A stretch of 64,000 nucleotides of DNA from JBEIGE01 sp040382055 (GTDB lineage Bacteria > Pseudomonadota > Gammaproteobacteria > Burkholderiales > Burkholderiaceae_C): positions 10,106 to 74,105 of the forward strand of contig JBEIGE010000014.1 of NCBI GenBank assembly GCA_040382055.1, in the 5' to 3' direction. This document shows, piece after piece, positions 1-7,813 of the stretch; the stretch's first letter is position 1, and every line of letters begins with the position of its first letter. Position numbers and translations under genes: made by a program. A model generated the notes under the pieces. It saw only the letters and a list, made by a program, of their open reading frames with translations. It had not been told where the DNA came from and did no database searches.

Positions 1-43
1 GGGCCGTGTGCTGGACAAAGCCTGTTGGCCGAATAATAATAGT

Positions 44-55
44 TAACAACTGTTA
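44..55. promoter_or_regulatory. Candidate ParD operator (small palindrome)
   Basis: Two 5-base arms, TAACA and TGTTA, flank a 2-base centre about 10 bases before the parD start. ParD-type antitoxins normally repress their own promoter through short palindromes, so this is a plausible operator. The assignment rests on position and symmetry only. Confidence 0.3.
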
Positions 56-65
56 GGAAAACTTT

Positions 66-332
66 ATGCCCACCAGTGTTGCACTAAGCCCCCATTTTGA
101 GACCTTCATCCGCGACCAGGTCGAAAGCGGGCGCTACAACAACGTCAGTGAAGTCGTCCGTGCCGGACTGAGATTGCTCGAGGATACCGAGCGCCAGCAG
201 GCCATCCAACTCCAAACGCTGAGAAATGATATCGCCGCAGGCAAGGCCAGTGGTGCAGCCCTTGCGGCTGAACCAGTGTTTGATCGACTACAAGCCAAAT
301 ACGTACAGCAGGCGACTCGCCAAGCGCGCTAA
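66..332 (+). CDS. parD: ParD-family antitoxin
   Basis: The 88-residue protein has the typical ParD layout: an N-terminal ribbon-helix-helix DNA-binding segment (start MPTSVALSPHFETFI, then SGRYNNVSEVVRAGLRLLE, the family signature) and a charged C-terminal tail that would bind the toxin. ParD antitoxins neutralise ParE, a gyrase poison, and autorepress the operon. The stop codon overlaps the start of the parE remnant in a TAATG junction, the usual coupling in parDE. Because the toxin next to it is internally deleted, this antitoxin may now be an orphan that only acts as a DNA-binding repressor or protects against a ParE encoded elsewhere. An AGGA Shine-Dalgarno lies just upstream. Confidence 0.85.
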   Translation: MPTSVALSPHFETFIRDQVESGRYNNVSEVVRAGLRLLEDTERQQAIQLQTLRNDIAAGKASGAALAAEPVFDRLQAKYVQQATRQAR

Positions 333-475
333 TGCAGTTGCTCTTCACGCCCTTGGCAGCGTTCGATCTTGAGGAGATAGGCGACTACATTGCAAAAGAC
401 AACCCCGTTCAGGTCACCATTGTTCGCATATTGCACGGTGCACGCGATATTCCCGTCGTCTTGAACCCCTCGTAA
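332..475 (+). pseudogene. parE: ParE toxin remnant with internal deletion
   Basis: This open frame, missed by length filters, encodes 47 residues. It begins MQLLFTPLAAFDLEEIGDYI, the normal ParE N-terminus, then after KDNPVQ jumps to VRILHGARDIP, the normal ParE C-terminal strand. Family members are usually about 90-100 residues, so roughly 50 central residues appear to be missing in frame. The reading frame is retained, which suggests a clean deletion rather than random decay. The remaining peptide lacks most of the RelE/ParE fold and is unlikely to be an active gyrase poison. Identification is by recalled family motifs, not by alignment. Confidence 0.75.
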
Positions 476-628
476 ATGCATTGCTATGTTCCCGATGCAG
501 GTGACGTGGTCTGGCTGGTGCTTGATCCGCAAGCCAGGCATGAGTCAGCAGGCCATCGCCCTGCATTGGTAATTAGCCCGGCCAGTTACAACGGTAAATC
601 AGGCAAGCCACCGTACCCGCGCAGGTGA
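476..628 (+). pseudogene. MazF/ChpB-type endoribonuclease toxin, 3'-truncated
   Basis: Immediately after the parE remnant, a 50-codon frame encodes MHCYVPDAGDVVWL, then AGHRPALVISPASYNGKSG. This matches the first half of MazF/PemK/ChpB toxins, including the GDVVW strand and the HRPALVIS core. After the GKSG segment the similarity stops and the frame ends within seven codons, whereas full-length MazF toxins are about 110 residues. No MazE-like antitoxin is seen next to it. I read it as the fossil of a second toxin-antitoxin system, joined to the parDE remnant by rearrangement. Confidence 0.65.
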
Positions 629-660
629 TGCTGCACGTCAGAGCCAAGATGAAAGCCCTA

Positions 661-699
661 CTATATTAAATATAGATGTGTATAAAATATATGTTTTCA
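661..699 (+). promoter_or_regulatory. AT-rich promoter/operator region of hipBA
   Basis: A near-perfect dyad lies at 661-675: CTATATT, a single A, then AATATAG. A TATAAA-like -10 element follows around 680-685 and the hipB start is at 715. The surrounding 60 bases are far more AT-rich than the rest of the window. HipB-type antitoxins repress their own operon by binding palindromes, so the dyad is a reasonable operator candidate. Confidence 0.45.
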
Positions 700-714
700 T
701 AGTATTTAAATTTT

Positions 715-1092
715 ATGCCTAAAACCGCTCGTGCCCTTTTGCAGTTGCCACCTGCCACTGCTGCAGCCATCGAAAAGTTGGGCGCAGATTTGGCGGTGGC
801 ACGTTTGCGGCGCAAGGAGTCTTTGAAAACATGGGCTCAGCGCATGGGGGTGTCAGTGCCCACGCTGCAGCGGCTGGAGGCGGGTGATCCAGCGGTAGGC
901 ATTGGCATTGTGGCAACGGCACTGTGGCTGATTCAGCGCGATGGCGCGCTGGGCCAGTTGGCTGCGCCCGAACTGGACCGGGGCGCCATCGAGTTGGATA
1001 TTCGCCAGGCGCAGGCGCTGGGGCGCGCACGGGCACAGGCTTCTGCGCAGTCGCGCTCCACGGCCCGTGGGCCAAGTACCAAACAGGCTTGA
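715..1092 (+). CDS. hipB: HipB-like XRE-family antitoxin
   Basis: A 125-residue protein with a helix-turn-helix of the XRE type at about residues 25-65 (LADLAVARLRRKESLKTWAQ... followed by GVSVPTLQRLEAGDP). It directly precedes a hipA gene with a 3-base gap, the standard hipBA order. HipB proteins bind the operon promoter and hold HipA in an inactive complex. The C-terminal 40 residues are Ala/Arg/Gln-rich and probably disordered. That tail is longer than in E. coli HipB (88 residues). Confidence 0.8.
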   Translation: MPKTARALLQLPPATAAAIEKLGADLAVARLRRKESLKTWAQRMGVSVPTLQRLEAGDPAVGIGIVATALWLIQRDGALGQLAAPELDRGAIELDIRQAQALGRARAQASAQSRSTARGPSTKQA

Positions 1093-1095
1093 CCT

Positions 1096-2415
1096 ATGCG
1101 GTTGGATGACCTGTATGTGTGGTTTTTGGCCGATCCTGTTGCGCCGCGTTATGTGGGTGCGCTCAAGTTGGTGGCGGCGGGTAAGGGGGTTTCGCTGCAA
1201 TACGGCCCCGATTGGCTGGCCAGTGGTTTTGCGCTGAGCGAAGATTTGCCGCTGATCGACACCGAGTTTTTGCCGCAGGGGCGTTTGGGGGCGGATGCAC
1301 TGCGTGCGGTGGGGGCGGTAGATGATGCGCGCCCCGACCGCTGGGGCGAAAAGGTCATTCGCTTTGTGGACAAACCACAGCGTTTGTCCTTGATGGAGTA
1401 CCTGTATTACGCGGGGGACGACCGCTTTGGGGCACTGGGGGTGTCTACCTCGGCCAGCGTATATATTCCAAGGGCATTGGGGCCGTTGCCCCGGCTGGAA
1501 GATGCGCAGCAATTGAGCGAGGTCGCGGCCAAGATCGAAGCGTCGGAGCCGCTGTCGGCCCTGGAGGCCCGGATCATGGCGGGTGGCGGCAGCCCTTTGG
1601 GCGGGGCCAAGCCCAAGGCGCTGATCACCATCGATGGTCATCAGTGGGTGATCAAGTTTTTCAATAACGAACCGGTGGATGCCCCTTTGGTGGAGCACGC
1701 GACCATGACGCTGGCGGCGCGTGCGGGCATTACAGTGGCCGATACGCAAGTGGTACGTTTGTCAGGCTTGCATGCGGTGGCTATTCGCCGTTTTGACCGT
1801 ACGGCAGGCGGTGGCCGGATTCACAGTGTGTCGGCAGGCACGGCTATTCGGGCCGCTACGGCTGCAGGCCAAGAGCCTGAGTTGGGTTATCCCGAGCTGG
1901 CGCGCTTGTTGCGCCGGGCGGGCGTGGCGATCAATGGCGCTAATTTGCAAGACGCCCGCGAGTTGTTTCGCCGCATGGTGTTCAATATTTTGATGGACAA
2001 CACCGATGACCACGAAAAAAACCATTCGCTCTTGGTGGTAGCCCCTTTTGAGCATGGACGCCTGAGGCTGGCACCGGCCTACGATGTCTTGCCTACCCAT
2101 TCGGGTCAGGGTTACCAGGAGTTCATTTGCGGTGTGCAGGGGCGCGATTCAACGCTGGACAATGCAATGAGCGAATGCGATGCATTTGCCTTGACGCCTG
2201 CCGAAGCTGCGTCTGAGGTGGTTCGTGTCGTGACAGTGGTCAACACCTGGAAGTCGCACTTTGCGGAGGTGGGCGTTAGCTCGCGTGACATCGAGAGTTT
2301 GGCGCAGCAAATTGACGGTGACTATCTTCTGCAGCAGCGCGCCGGTTTTGAGCCCGGGCGTTTTGTGTCCCCCCCTGGCAAGAGGTCACGCAAGAGCCCG
2401 TTCAGGGTCAAGTGA
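1096..2415 (+). CDS. hipA: HipA-family serine/threonine kinase toxin
   Basis: The 439-residue protein has the usual HipA length. Recognisable features are the glycine/serine loop GGGSPLGGAKPK (about 163-174), where HipA kinases autophosphorylate, the catalytic loop NTDDHEKN (302-309, catalytic Asp plus metal-binding Asn) and AYDVLPT (329-335), equivalent to the metal-binding DFG region. HipA kinases inactivate a translation-related target, in E. coli the glutamyl-tRNA synthetase, and cause growth arrest or persistence. The actual target here cannot be read from sequence. All catalytic residues expected are present, so unlike the parE and mazF relics this toxin looks intact. Confidence 0.88.
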   Translation: MRLDDLYVWFLADPVAPRYVGALKLVAAGKGVSLQYGPDWLASGFALSEDLPLIDTEFLPQGRLGADALRAVGAVDDARPDRWGEKVIRFVDKPQRLSLMEYLYYAGDDRFGALGVSTSASVYIPRALGPLPRLEDAQQLSEVAAKIEASEPLSALEARIMAGGGSPLGGAKPKALITIDGHQWVIKFFNNEPVDAPLVEHATMTLAARAGITVADTQVVRLSGLHAVAIRRFDRTAGGGRIHSVSAGTAIRAATAAGQEPELGYPELARLLRRAGVAINGANLQDARELFRRMVFNILMDNTDDHEKNHSLLVVAPFEHGRLRLAPAYDVLPTHSGQGYQEFICGVQGRDSTLDNAMSECDAFALTPAEAASEVVRVVTVVNTWKSHFAEVGVSSRDIESLAQQIDGDYLLQQRAGFEPGRFVSPPGKRSRKSPFRVK

Positions 2416-2479
2416 CCACCTGGATGGCGCAAAATAGGCACTGACGGAGTTTCATCATGAACACAATCAAACGCAAACC

Positions 2480-4459
2480 ATGATCCACAGACTTAGCCGT
2501 TTTGCCGCGCCCGCCCTGGCCTTGCCGCGCCCGGTCAAGCGTGGGGTGGTGCTGGCGCTGGACACCGGCCTTTGCGTGCTGTCGGTGTGGTTGGCGTTTT
2601 ACCTGCGCACGGGTGAATGGGTATCACTGGCGGGGCCTGCCCTGTGGGCGGTGCTGGCCGCTTTGGTGCTGGCGCTGCCCATCTTTATTACCTCGGGGCT
2701 GTACCGCGCCATCTTTCGCTACAGCGGAATGCCCGCCATGGTGGCGGTGGCGCGTGCCTCGTTGCTGTATGGCACTGCGTATGCCGCCATCTTCACCTTT
2801 TGGGGTGTGGATGGCGTGCCGCGCACCATCGGTCTGATCCAGCCCCTGTTGCTGCTGCTGCTGGTGGGGGCTTCCCGCGCTGCGGCGCGGGTGTGGCTGG
2901 GTGGTCTGTACCACCTGCAGTTGCGCAAGGCGGCCTTGCCGCAAGCCCTTGTTTACGGTGCTGGCAGTGCTGGCCGGGAGCTGGCAGCGGCCATGGCCAA
3001 CAGCCCCGAGATTCGTGCAGTAGGTTTTTTGGACGACGACGACCGGCTGCATGGCCATGTGCTCGACGGCCTGCCCATCCACAACCCGGCCGATTTAGCC
3101 GAAATTCTGAACGCCGCGCCCATCACCGATGTGCTACTGGCACTGCCCAGTGCGTCGCGCCAGCGGCGCAACGACATTCTGAACAAACTCAAACCCCACA
3201 AAGTGGCGGTGCGTACCCTGCCGGGCCTGAGCGACATTGCCACCGGCAAGGTGAGCATGAGCGATGTGCGCGAGCTGGACATTGACGACCTCTTGGGCCG
3301 AGAGCCCGTCAAACCCAATGGACTGCTGCTCAACCTCAACACCTTCGGCAAAACCGTGCTGGTCACGGGTGCCGGGGGCAGCATTGGCAGCGAGTTGTGC
3401 CGGCAAATCCTCAAGACCCAACCCAAGCAGATGCTGCTGGTGGAGATGAGTGAATTTGCGCTTTACCAGATTCACCAGGATTTGCAGGCCATTTTGGCGG
3501 GCGAGCAGCCCGAAGTCGAGATCGTGCCCCTGCTGGCCTCGGTGTGTGATGAGGTTCGCATGCACGAGATCATGGACACCTGGAAGCCGCACACCATTTA
3601 CCATGCGGCGGCCTACAAGCATGTGCCCCTGGTGGAGCACAACCCGGCAGAAGGTGTGCGCAACAACGTCTGGGGCACCCGGGTGTGCGCGCAAGCCGCC
3701 ATGCGCAGCAGTGTGCGCAATTTTGTGCTGGTGAGTACCGACAAGGCGGTGCGCCCCACCAACATCATGGGTGCTACCAAGCGCCTGGCCGAGATGGTGC
3801 TGCAAGCCCTGGCGGTGGTTAACGCAGCAGTAGCCGGACAAGGGGGCAGGGCACCTGGCGGCAGAACCACCTTCTCCATGGTGCGCTTTGGCAATGTGCT
3901 GGGCTCAAGCGGCTCGGTGGTGCCGCTGTTTCGGGAGCAAATCAAAAACGGCGGGCCCATCACCCTCACGCACCCCGAAATTACCCGCTACTTCATGACC
4001 ATCCCCGAGGCCGCGCAGCTGGTCATACAGGCCGGTGCCATGGGTCAGGGCGGCGATGTGTTTGTGCTGGACATGGGGCAGCCGGTAAGAATTATTGATC
4101 TGGCCCGGCGCATGGTGGAGCTGTCTGGCCTGAGCGTGCGCGATGAACTGCAGCCCGATGGCGACATTGAACTGGCAGTAACAGGCCTGCGCCCCGGCGA
4201 AAAGCTGTATGAAGAACTGCTGATTGGCGACAACCCCAAGCCCACCCAGCACCCGCGCATCATGAAAGCGCACGAGCAGTTCCTGAGCTGGTCGCAGTTG
4301 GAGCAAAAACTCAATGCCTTGAACATTGCCATGAGCGTGAACGATGTACCGGTCATCCGCGCCATGCTCAAAGACCTGGTCAGCGGCTACCAGCCCAGCG
4401 GTGAGGTGGTGGACTGGGTGCACATGGCCCTGGAGCGCGAAGCGCTGGCCAACGAATAA
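2480..4459 (+). CDS. Membrane-bound NDP-sugar 4,6-dehydratase/epimerase (CapD/WbpM/PglF family)
   Basis: 659 residues, the length of WbpM-type proteins. The first about 125 residues form four or five hydrophobic segments. A first Rossmann-like regulatory domain follows (VYGAGSAGREL, about 155-165), then the catalytic short-chain dehydrogenase domain with the NAD-binding motif VTGAGGSIGSE (about 295-305). The catalytic segment STDKAVRPTNIMGATKR (about 420-436) carries Ser-Met-Lys rather than Ser-Tyr-Lys, the known variation of this family. Such enzymes usually convert UDP-GlcNAc to a 4-keto-6-deoxy sugar for O-antigen, capsule or glycoprotein synthesis. No glycosyltransferase lies beside it in this window, so its polysaccharide partner genes must be elsewhere, perhaps left of the edge. 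Confidence 0.85.
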   Translation: MIHRLSRFAAPALALPRPVKRGVVLALDTGLCVLSVWLAFYLRTGEWVSLAGPALWAVLAALVLALPIFITSGLYRAIFRYSGMPAMVAVARASLLYGTAYAAIFTFWGVDGVPRTIGLIQPLLLLLLVGASRAAARVWLGGLYHLQLRKAALPQALVYGAGSAGRELAAAMANSPEIRAVGFLDDDDRLHGHVLDGLPIHNPADLAEILNAAPITDVLLALPSASRQRRNDILNKLKPHKVAVRTLPGLSDIATGKVSMSDVRELDIDDLLGREPVKPNGLLLNLNTFGKTVLVTGAGGSIGSELCRQILKTQPKQMLLVEMSEFALYQIHQDLQAILAGEQPEVEIVPLLASVCDEVRMHEIMDTWKPHTIYHAAAYKHVPLVEHNPAEGVRNNVWGTRVCAQAAMRSSVRNFVLVSTDKAVRPTNIMGATKRLAEMVLQALAVVNAAVAGQGGRAPGGRTTFSMVRFGNVLGSSGSVVPLFREQIKNGGPITLTHPEITRYFMTIPEAAQLVIQAGAMGQGGDVFVLDMGQPVRIIDLARRMVELSGLSVRDELQPDGDIELAVTGLRPGEKLYEELLIGDNPKPTQHPRIMKAHEQFLSWSQLEQKLNALNIAMSVNDVPVIRAMLKDLVSGYQPSGEVVDWVHMALEREALANE

Positions 4460-4489
4460 ACGCACACGCACTGACAAGGTCAAGCCAGC

Positions 4490-5257
4490 GTGTTTGTTGC
4501 ATCCCAATTGCTTTCGGCCATCACCCAGCCTCTGTTCTGGTTGGCCTTGGGCTGGGCGCTGGCCTTGCTGCTGCTGGGCTCCAAGCGCTGGCGGCGCACG
4601 GCCTTGGGCCTGCTGTGGGTGGGTTTGGCGGTGCTGGGCCTTTTGGGTTTCAGGGCTGTGCCCGACGCCTTGTTGCGCCCTTTGGAGAACCGCTACCCCG
4701 TGCCTACGGCCCAAGACGTGAGCCGCCATGTGGGCATGATCGTGCTGGGCGGTGCCACCGGACACCCCGGCGTGTTTTTGGCGCATGGCCAAGTGCCTTT
4801 GGGCGAAGCCGCTGAGCGCATGAGTGTGCCTGTGGGCCTGATGCGCCAATACCCGCAGCTGGCGCTGGTGTTCTCGGGCGGGGAAGGTCGCCTGTTGGCC
4901 ACCGGCACCACCGAGGCCGAGCTGGCGCGTGCTTTCTACCAGGCCCAGGGTGTGGACATGGGCCGGGTGACGCTGGAAGCCAACTCGCGCACCACCCGCG
5001 AAAACGCCCGCCAGGTGGCCCAGCTGCTGGGCGAGCGCTGCCAACAGCCCTGGCTGCTGGTCACATCAGCCTGGCATATGCCGCGCAGCATGGCCGAATT
5101 TGAAGCCCTGGGCTGCAAGGTTACCGCCTACCCGGTGGACTTTAGAACCGGCCCCACGACAGCTCTGACCGAATACACCCTGGCCCACAGCCTGCTGACC
5201 TGGCAGACTGCCTTGCATGAGTGGCTGGGCCTGTGGGTGTATGGCGTGACGCGATGA
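4490..5257 (+). CDS. ElyC/YdcF-family (DUF218) envelope protein
   Basis: 255 residues from a GTG start. Two hydrophobic segments lie at about 12-31 and 35-55. A periplasmic DUF218 domain follows, with IVLGGATG (about 85-92), FSGGEGRLL, EANSRTTRENA and LVTSAWHMPRSM, the conserved ElyC/SanA/YdcF motifs. ElyC-like proteins act in envelope biogenesis (peptidoglycan or enterobacterial common antigen lipid carrier metabolism), but the biochemical activity is not settled. It lies 30 bases downstream of the sugar dehydratase in the same direction, which fits a shared envelope role. Confidence 0.8.
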   Translation: MFVASQLLSAITQPLFWLALGWALALLLLGSKRWRRTALGLLWVGLAVLGLLGFRAVPDALLRPLENRYPVPTAQDVSRHVGMIVLGGATGHPGVFLAHGQVPLGEAAERMSVPVGLMRQYPQLALVFSGGEGRLLATGTTEAELARAFYQAQGVDMGRVTLEANSRTTRENARQVAQLLGERCQQPWLLVTSAWHMPRSMAEFEALGCKVTAYPVDFRTGPTTALTEYTLAHSLLTWQTALHEWLGLWVYGVTR

Positions 5258-5302
5258 GGCAGTGACTCGTTGTTGGCTGCTTTGTTAAACAGGAAGAGCA
5301 AA

Positions 5303-6019
5303 TTGAACAATCTCATTGGAATGGGTAACGGCAGACTCCGTGTGGGCGTGCCTCTGGCTCCGGCCATCACGCCCTTGTTTGTCACCACAGACCCGGCGGG
5401 AAAACCCAGAGGTGTGAGCGTTGATATCGGGTTGGCCCTGGCGCGGGCATGCGGTGTTGAAGCCGACTTTGTGGTGGCTGGCACTACGGGTGAGTTAACC
5501 GATGCTGTTGAAGCTGGCCGTCTGGATGTGGCCTTTATGCCCGCAGACGACGAGCGAAGACGGCGTGTGGATTTCAGCCCGCCCTATTTCGTGATTGAAA
5601 GTACCTACCTGGTTGGCCCGAACGTTGATATTGATTCCATGGCGCAGGTCAACCAGCCTGGGGTGGCGGTGGTCGGCATCGCGGGCTCGACCACGTTCAG
5701 GGCGGCGCAGCGCACGGCCCCTTTGGCCAACTTCAGTTCGGCCCCAACCATTGCCCAAGCGATGGACATGCTGGCGTCGGGCGCTGTGGCTGCGTTTGCG
5801 TTGACGCACGACGCCTTGCCCGCCTTGCAAAAAAATCTTCCGGGATCGCGGATTTTGGCCGGGGCGTTTCAGGTGACGGGTGTGGCACTGGCGTTGCAAA
5901 AAAACCAGGCCACGGCACTGGCCTTTGCTTCAGCGTTTATTGAAACCGCCAAAAAAGATGGAACGGTTCGCCGTGCTCTGGACAACGCCGGACTTGGCCA
6001 CCTGGCCATTGCAGATTGA
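5303..6019 (+). CDS. Family 3 solute-binding-like protein without signal peptide
   Basis: The domain reads LRVGVPLAPAITPLFVTTD, RGVSVDIGLALARACGV, RLDVAFMPADDERRRRVDFS, and then PYFVIESTYLVG, the hallmarks of periplasmic binding protein family 3. I prefer the TTG start at 5303 because AGGAAGAG lies 5 bases upstream. An earlier TTG at 5270 would add 11 residues. Neither start gives a convincing signal peptide, which is unusual for this family, so the protein may be cytoplasmic or poorly predicted at its N-terminus. No transporter permease lies next to it. Ligand unknown. Confidence 0.6.
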   Translation: MNNLIGMGNGRLRVGVPLAPAITPLFVTTDPAGKPRGVSVDIGLALARACGVEADFVVAGTTGELTDAVEAGRLDVAFMPADDERRRRVDFSPPYFVIESTYLVGPNVDIDSMAQVNQPGVAVVGIAGSTTFRAAQRTAPLANFSSAPTIAQAMDMLASGAVAAFALTHDALPALQKNLPGSRILAGAFQVTGVALALQKNQATALAFASAFIETAKKDGTVRRALDNAGLGHLAIAD

Positions 6020-6076
6020 GTCAATTGCAGATTGAACCAATTGCGGACTGAGCCATTTGCCGATTGCGCCTGAGAC

Positions 6077-6952
6077 TCAAAGCGCGTTGAGTGGAATCTT
6101 GAGATAGGCAATGCCGTTGTCTTCCTTGGGTGGCATCTCACCGGCACGGATATTGATCTGTACCGCCGGAAGGATGAGCACAGGCACTTCCAGCTGGGCA
6201 TCGCGCTTGGTCCGCATGGCAACAAATTGCGCTTCGGTGATGCCATCGTGCGCATGAATGTTGTTTGCGCGCTGCGCCGCAACGGTGCTTTCAAAGGCAA
6301 CCGGTCTGTCGTTGGGCGGGTAGTCATGGCACATGAACAATCGGGTTTGCGGTGCCAGGCTGAGGATTTTCCGGATGGAGGCATACAGGGTCTTGGCATC
6401 CCCGCCGGGGAAGTCGCAGCGGGCCGAACCGACATCCGGCATGAACAGGGTGTCTCCGACAAACAGGGCGTCGCCAAACTGGTAGGCCATGCAGGCGGGC
6501 GTGTGCCCGGGCACCGAGATGGCATGGCCAACAAGCGTGCCCAAGGGAATGTCTTGCCCGTCCACCAGCAGCTGGTCAAACTGTGAGCCATCGACCTGGA
6601 AGGAGGCCTCCAGATTGAACAGGCCCTTGAACACTTTTTGTACTGCTGTGATCTGGCTGCCGATGGCAATTGTTCCGCCCAGTTGGGCTTTGAGGTAGGG
6701 GGCTGCTGTCAGGTGATCGGCGTGGGCATGGGTTTCTAGTATCCACGCCACCTTGAGCTTGTTTTTCTGCACAAAGTCAATTACCTTGTTGGCGGTATCC
6801 AAGCCAGTGCGTCCTGATTTGGGGTCGTAGTCCAACACGGGATCAATGACGGCGCACGCTGAGCCCATGCCCTGGTGCACCACGTAGGTCACGGTCCAGG
6901 TTGTGGGGTCAAAGATGGCGTGAACTTCGGGGCTGGTTTGCGTGTTGGCCAT
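6077..6952 (-). CDS. Beta-lactamase-fold persulfide dioxygenase-like hydrolase (Blh type)
   Basis: 291 residues. Metal-binding motifs of the metallo-beta-lactamase fold are clear: THAHADHLTA (about 74-83), PGHTPACMAY, GDTLFMPDVGSARCDFPGG and the final FMCHDY. The spacing and the ARCDFPGG signature match persulfide dioxygenases and the Blh protein of the BigR operons of Xylella and Agrobacterium. The enzyme would oxidise glutathione persulfide to sulfite and glutathione. It is divergent from a BigR-like repressor across an 89-base AT-rich gap, so it should be induced by sulfide or persulfide stress. Confidence 0.82.
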   Translation of the reverse strand: MANTQTSPEVHAIFDPTTWTVTYVVHQGMGSACAVIDPVLDYDPKSGRTGLDTANKVIDFVQKNKLKVAWILETHAHADHLTAAPYLKAQLGGTIAIGSQITAVQKVFKGLFNLEASFQVDGSQFDQLLVDGQDIPLGTLVGHAISVPGHTPACMAYQFGDALFVGDTLFMPDVGSARCDFPGGDAKTLYASIRKILSLAPQTRLFMCHDYPPNDRPVAFESTVAAQRANNIHAHDGITEAQFVAMRTKRDAQLEVPVLILPAVQINIRAGEMPPKEDNGIAYLKIPLNAL

Positions 6953-6973
6953 GAGCGTTCTTTCATTTAAGCT

Positions 6974-7022
6974 GAATAAATTATATTTACAAACAAACTA
7001 TAAGTCAATATAATATTTATTC
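6974..7022. promoter_or_regulatory. Divergent promoter/operator region with inverted AT-rich elements
   Basis: GAATAAA at 6974-6980 and TTTATTC at 7016-7022 form inverted arms. The inner sequences TTATATTTA and AATATAATA extend the similarity, so two copies of an operator-like element face each other. The region lies between the hydrolase start (6952) and the ArsR-family regulator start (7042). BigR/SqrR proteins bind AT-rich inverted repeats at such divergent promoters, so this is the likely binding region. Confidence 0.5.
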
Positions 7023-7041
7023 CGATGTTGAGGAGAGCTTG

Positions 7042-7365
7042 ATGAAAACTGTTGCCATGGAACTGGCCGAGATGCAAACAGCCGCAGGGCAGGCCTGCCG
7101 GTTGCTGAAGGTGTTAACCAATCCGGATCGCCTGATGATCCTGTGTCTGCTGTCCCAGGGAGAGCGGCGCGTCGGTGAACTTGAAGAGATGCTGGGCATA
7201 GTTCAACCCACCTTGTCGCAACAACTGACCGTGCTTCGCGATGAGGAGATGGTGAGTACCCGCCGGGAGGGTAAGTCGATTTATTACCAGGTGAACAGCC
7301 CCAAAGCGCTGGCCATCATGGAAGTTCTGTATGAACAGTTTTGTGGACAAACCAAGGAGCCATGA
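7042..7365 (+). CDS. bigR: BigR/SqrR-type persulfide-sensing ArsR-family repressor
   Basis: 107 residues from the ATG at 7042, chosen because AGGAGAG lies 5 bases upstream. A TTG at 7039 is also possible. The winged helix spans about 40-90 with the recognition region TLSQQLTVLRDEEMVSTRREG. Cysteines occur at 35 (MILCLL) and 101 (YEQFCGQ). Their spacing of 66 residues equals that of the redox pair in BigR (42/108) and SqrR (41/107), which form a polysulfide bridge that releases DNA. A further Cys19 is present. The stop codon overlaps the pmpA start (ATGA), indicating translational coupling. Confidence 0.85.
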   Translation: MKTVAMELAEMQTAAGQACRLLKVLTNPDRLMILCLLSQGERRVGELEEMLGIVQPTLSQQLTVLRDEEMVSTRREGKSIYYQVNSPKALAIMEVLYEQFCGQTKEP

Positions 7366-7802
7366 TGACGATTGACTGGGCACATTTCACACCCTGGGCT
7401 TCCCTGCTGGGGGGCGTTTTACTGGGGGTCGCCGCTGCGCTTTTCATTTTGTTGAATGGCCGGATTTTGGGCATCAGCGGCATTCTGGGCGGCTTGTTGC
7501 CTCCGAAAACCGGGGATACGGGATGGCGGCTTTCTTTTCTGTTGGGCATGGCGCTGGCACCTGCCGTGTTTTTCATGTTGGCACCAGAGGGTTTTGCGCA
7601 GGCCCCGCGCATTGATGCCGGTTTTGGAACCATTGTCCTTGCCGGACTGCTGGTGGGCGTGGGCACGCGATATGGCTCAGGCTGCACCAGCGGGCACGGC
7701 GTTTGCGGGCTGTCGCGGCTGTCGCCGCGTTCCCTGGTGGCCACGGCGACGTTTATGGCTGCCGGTTTCCTGGTTGTTTTTGTCATCCGGCATCTTCTTT
7801 AA
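7362..7802 (+). CDS. pmpA: YeeE/YedE-family membrane protein (PmpA-like)
   Basis: About 146 residues with four hydrophobic helices. The conserved GSGCTSGHGVCGLSRLS segment (about 105-121) carries the cysteine signature of the sulfur-transport domain. YeeE of this superfamily takes up thiosulfate through cysteine relays. The half-size pair PmpA/PmpB occurs in BigR-regulated operons. AAGGAG precedes the ATG at 7362, and another ATG lies at 7365. The overlap with bigR and the short gap to the next gene put it in one operon. Direction of transport and substrate (thiosulfate, sulfite or a persulfide) cannot be read from sequence. Confidence 0.8.
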   Translation: MMTIDWAHFTPWASLLGGVLLGVAAALFILLNGRILGISGILGGLLPPKTGDTGWRLSFLLGMALAPAVFFMLAPEGFAQAPRIDAGFGTIVLAGLLVGVGTRYGSGCTSGHGVCGLSRLSPRSLVATATFMAAGFLVVFVIRHLL

Positions 7803-7813
7803 GGGGTCATGTC

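Noticed and set aside
853..1749. Long minus-strand ORF opposite hipBA
   Set aside because: It lies antisense to hipB/hipA, which have clear motifs. Its residue composition (Arg/His/Gln-rich) is typical of shadow frames in GC-rich DNA.
3905..5044. Minus-strand ORF of 379 codons across the dehydratase/ElyC region
   Set aside because: Crosses the boundary of two well-supported plus-strand genes and is His/Gln-rich as expected for a shadow.
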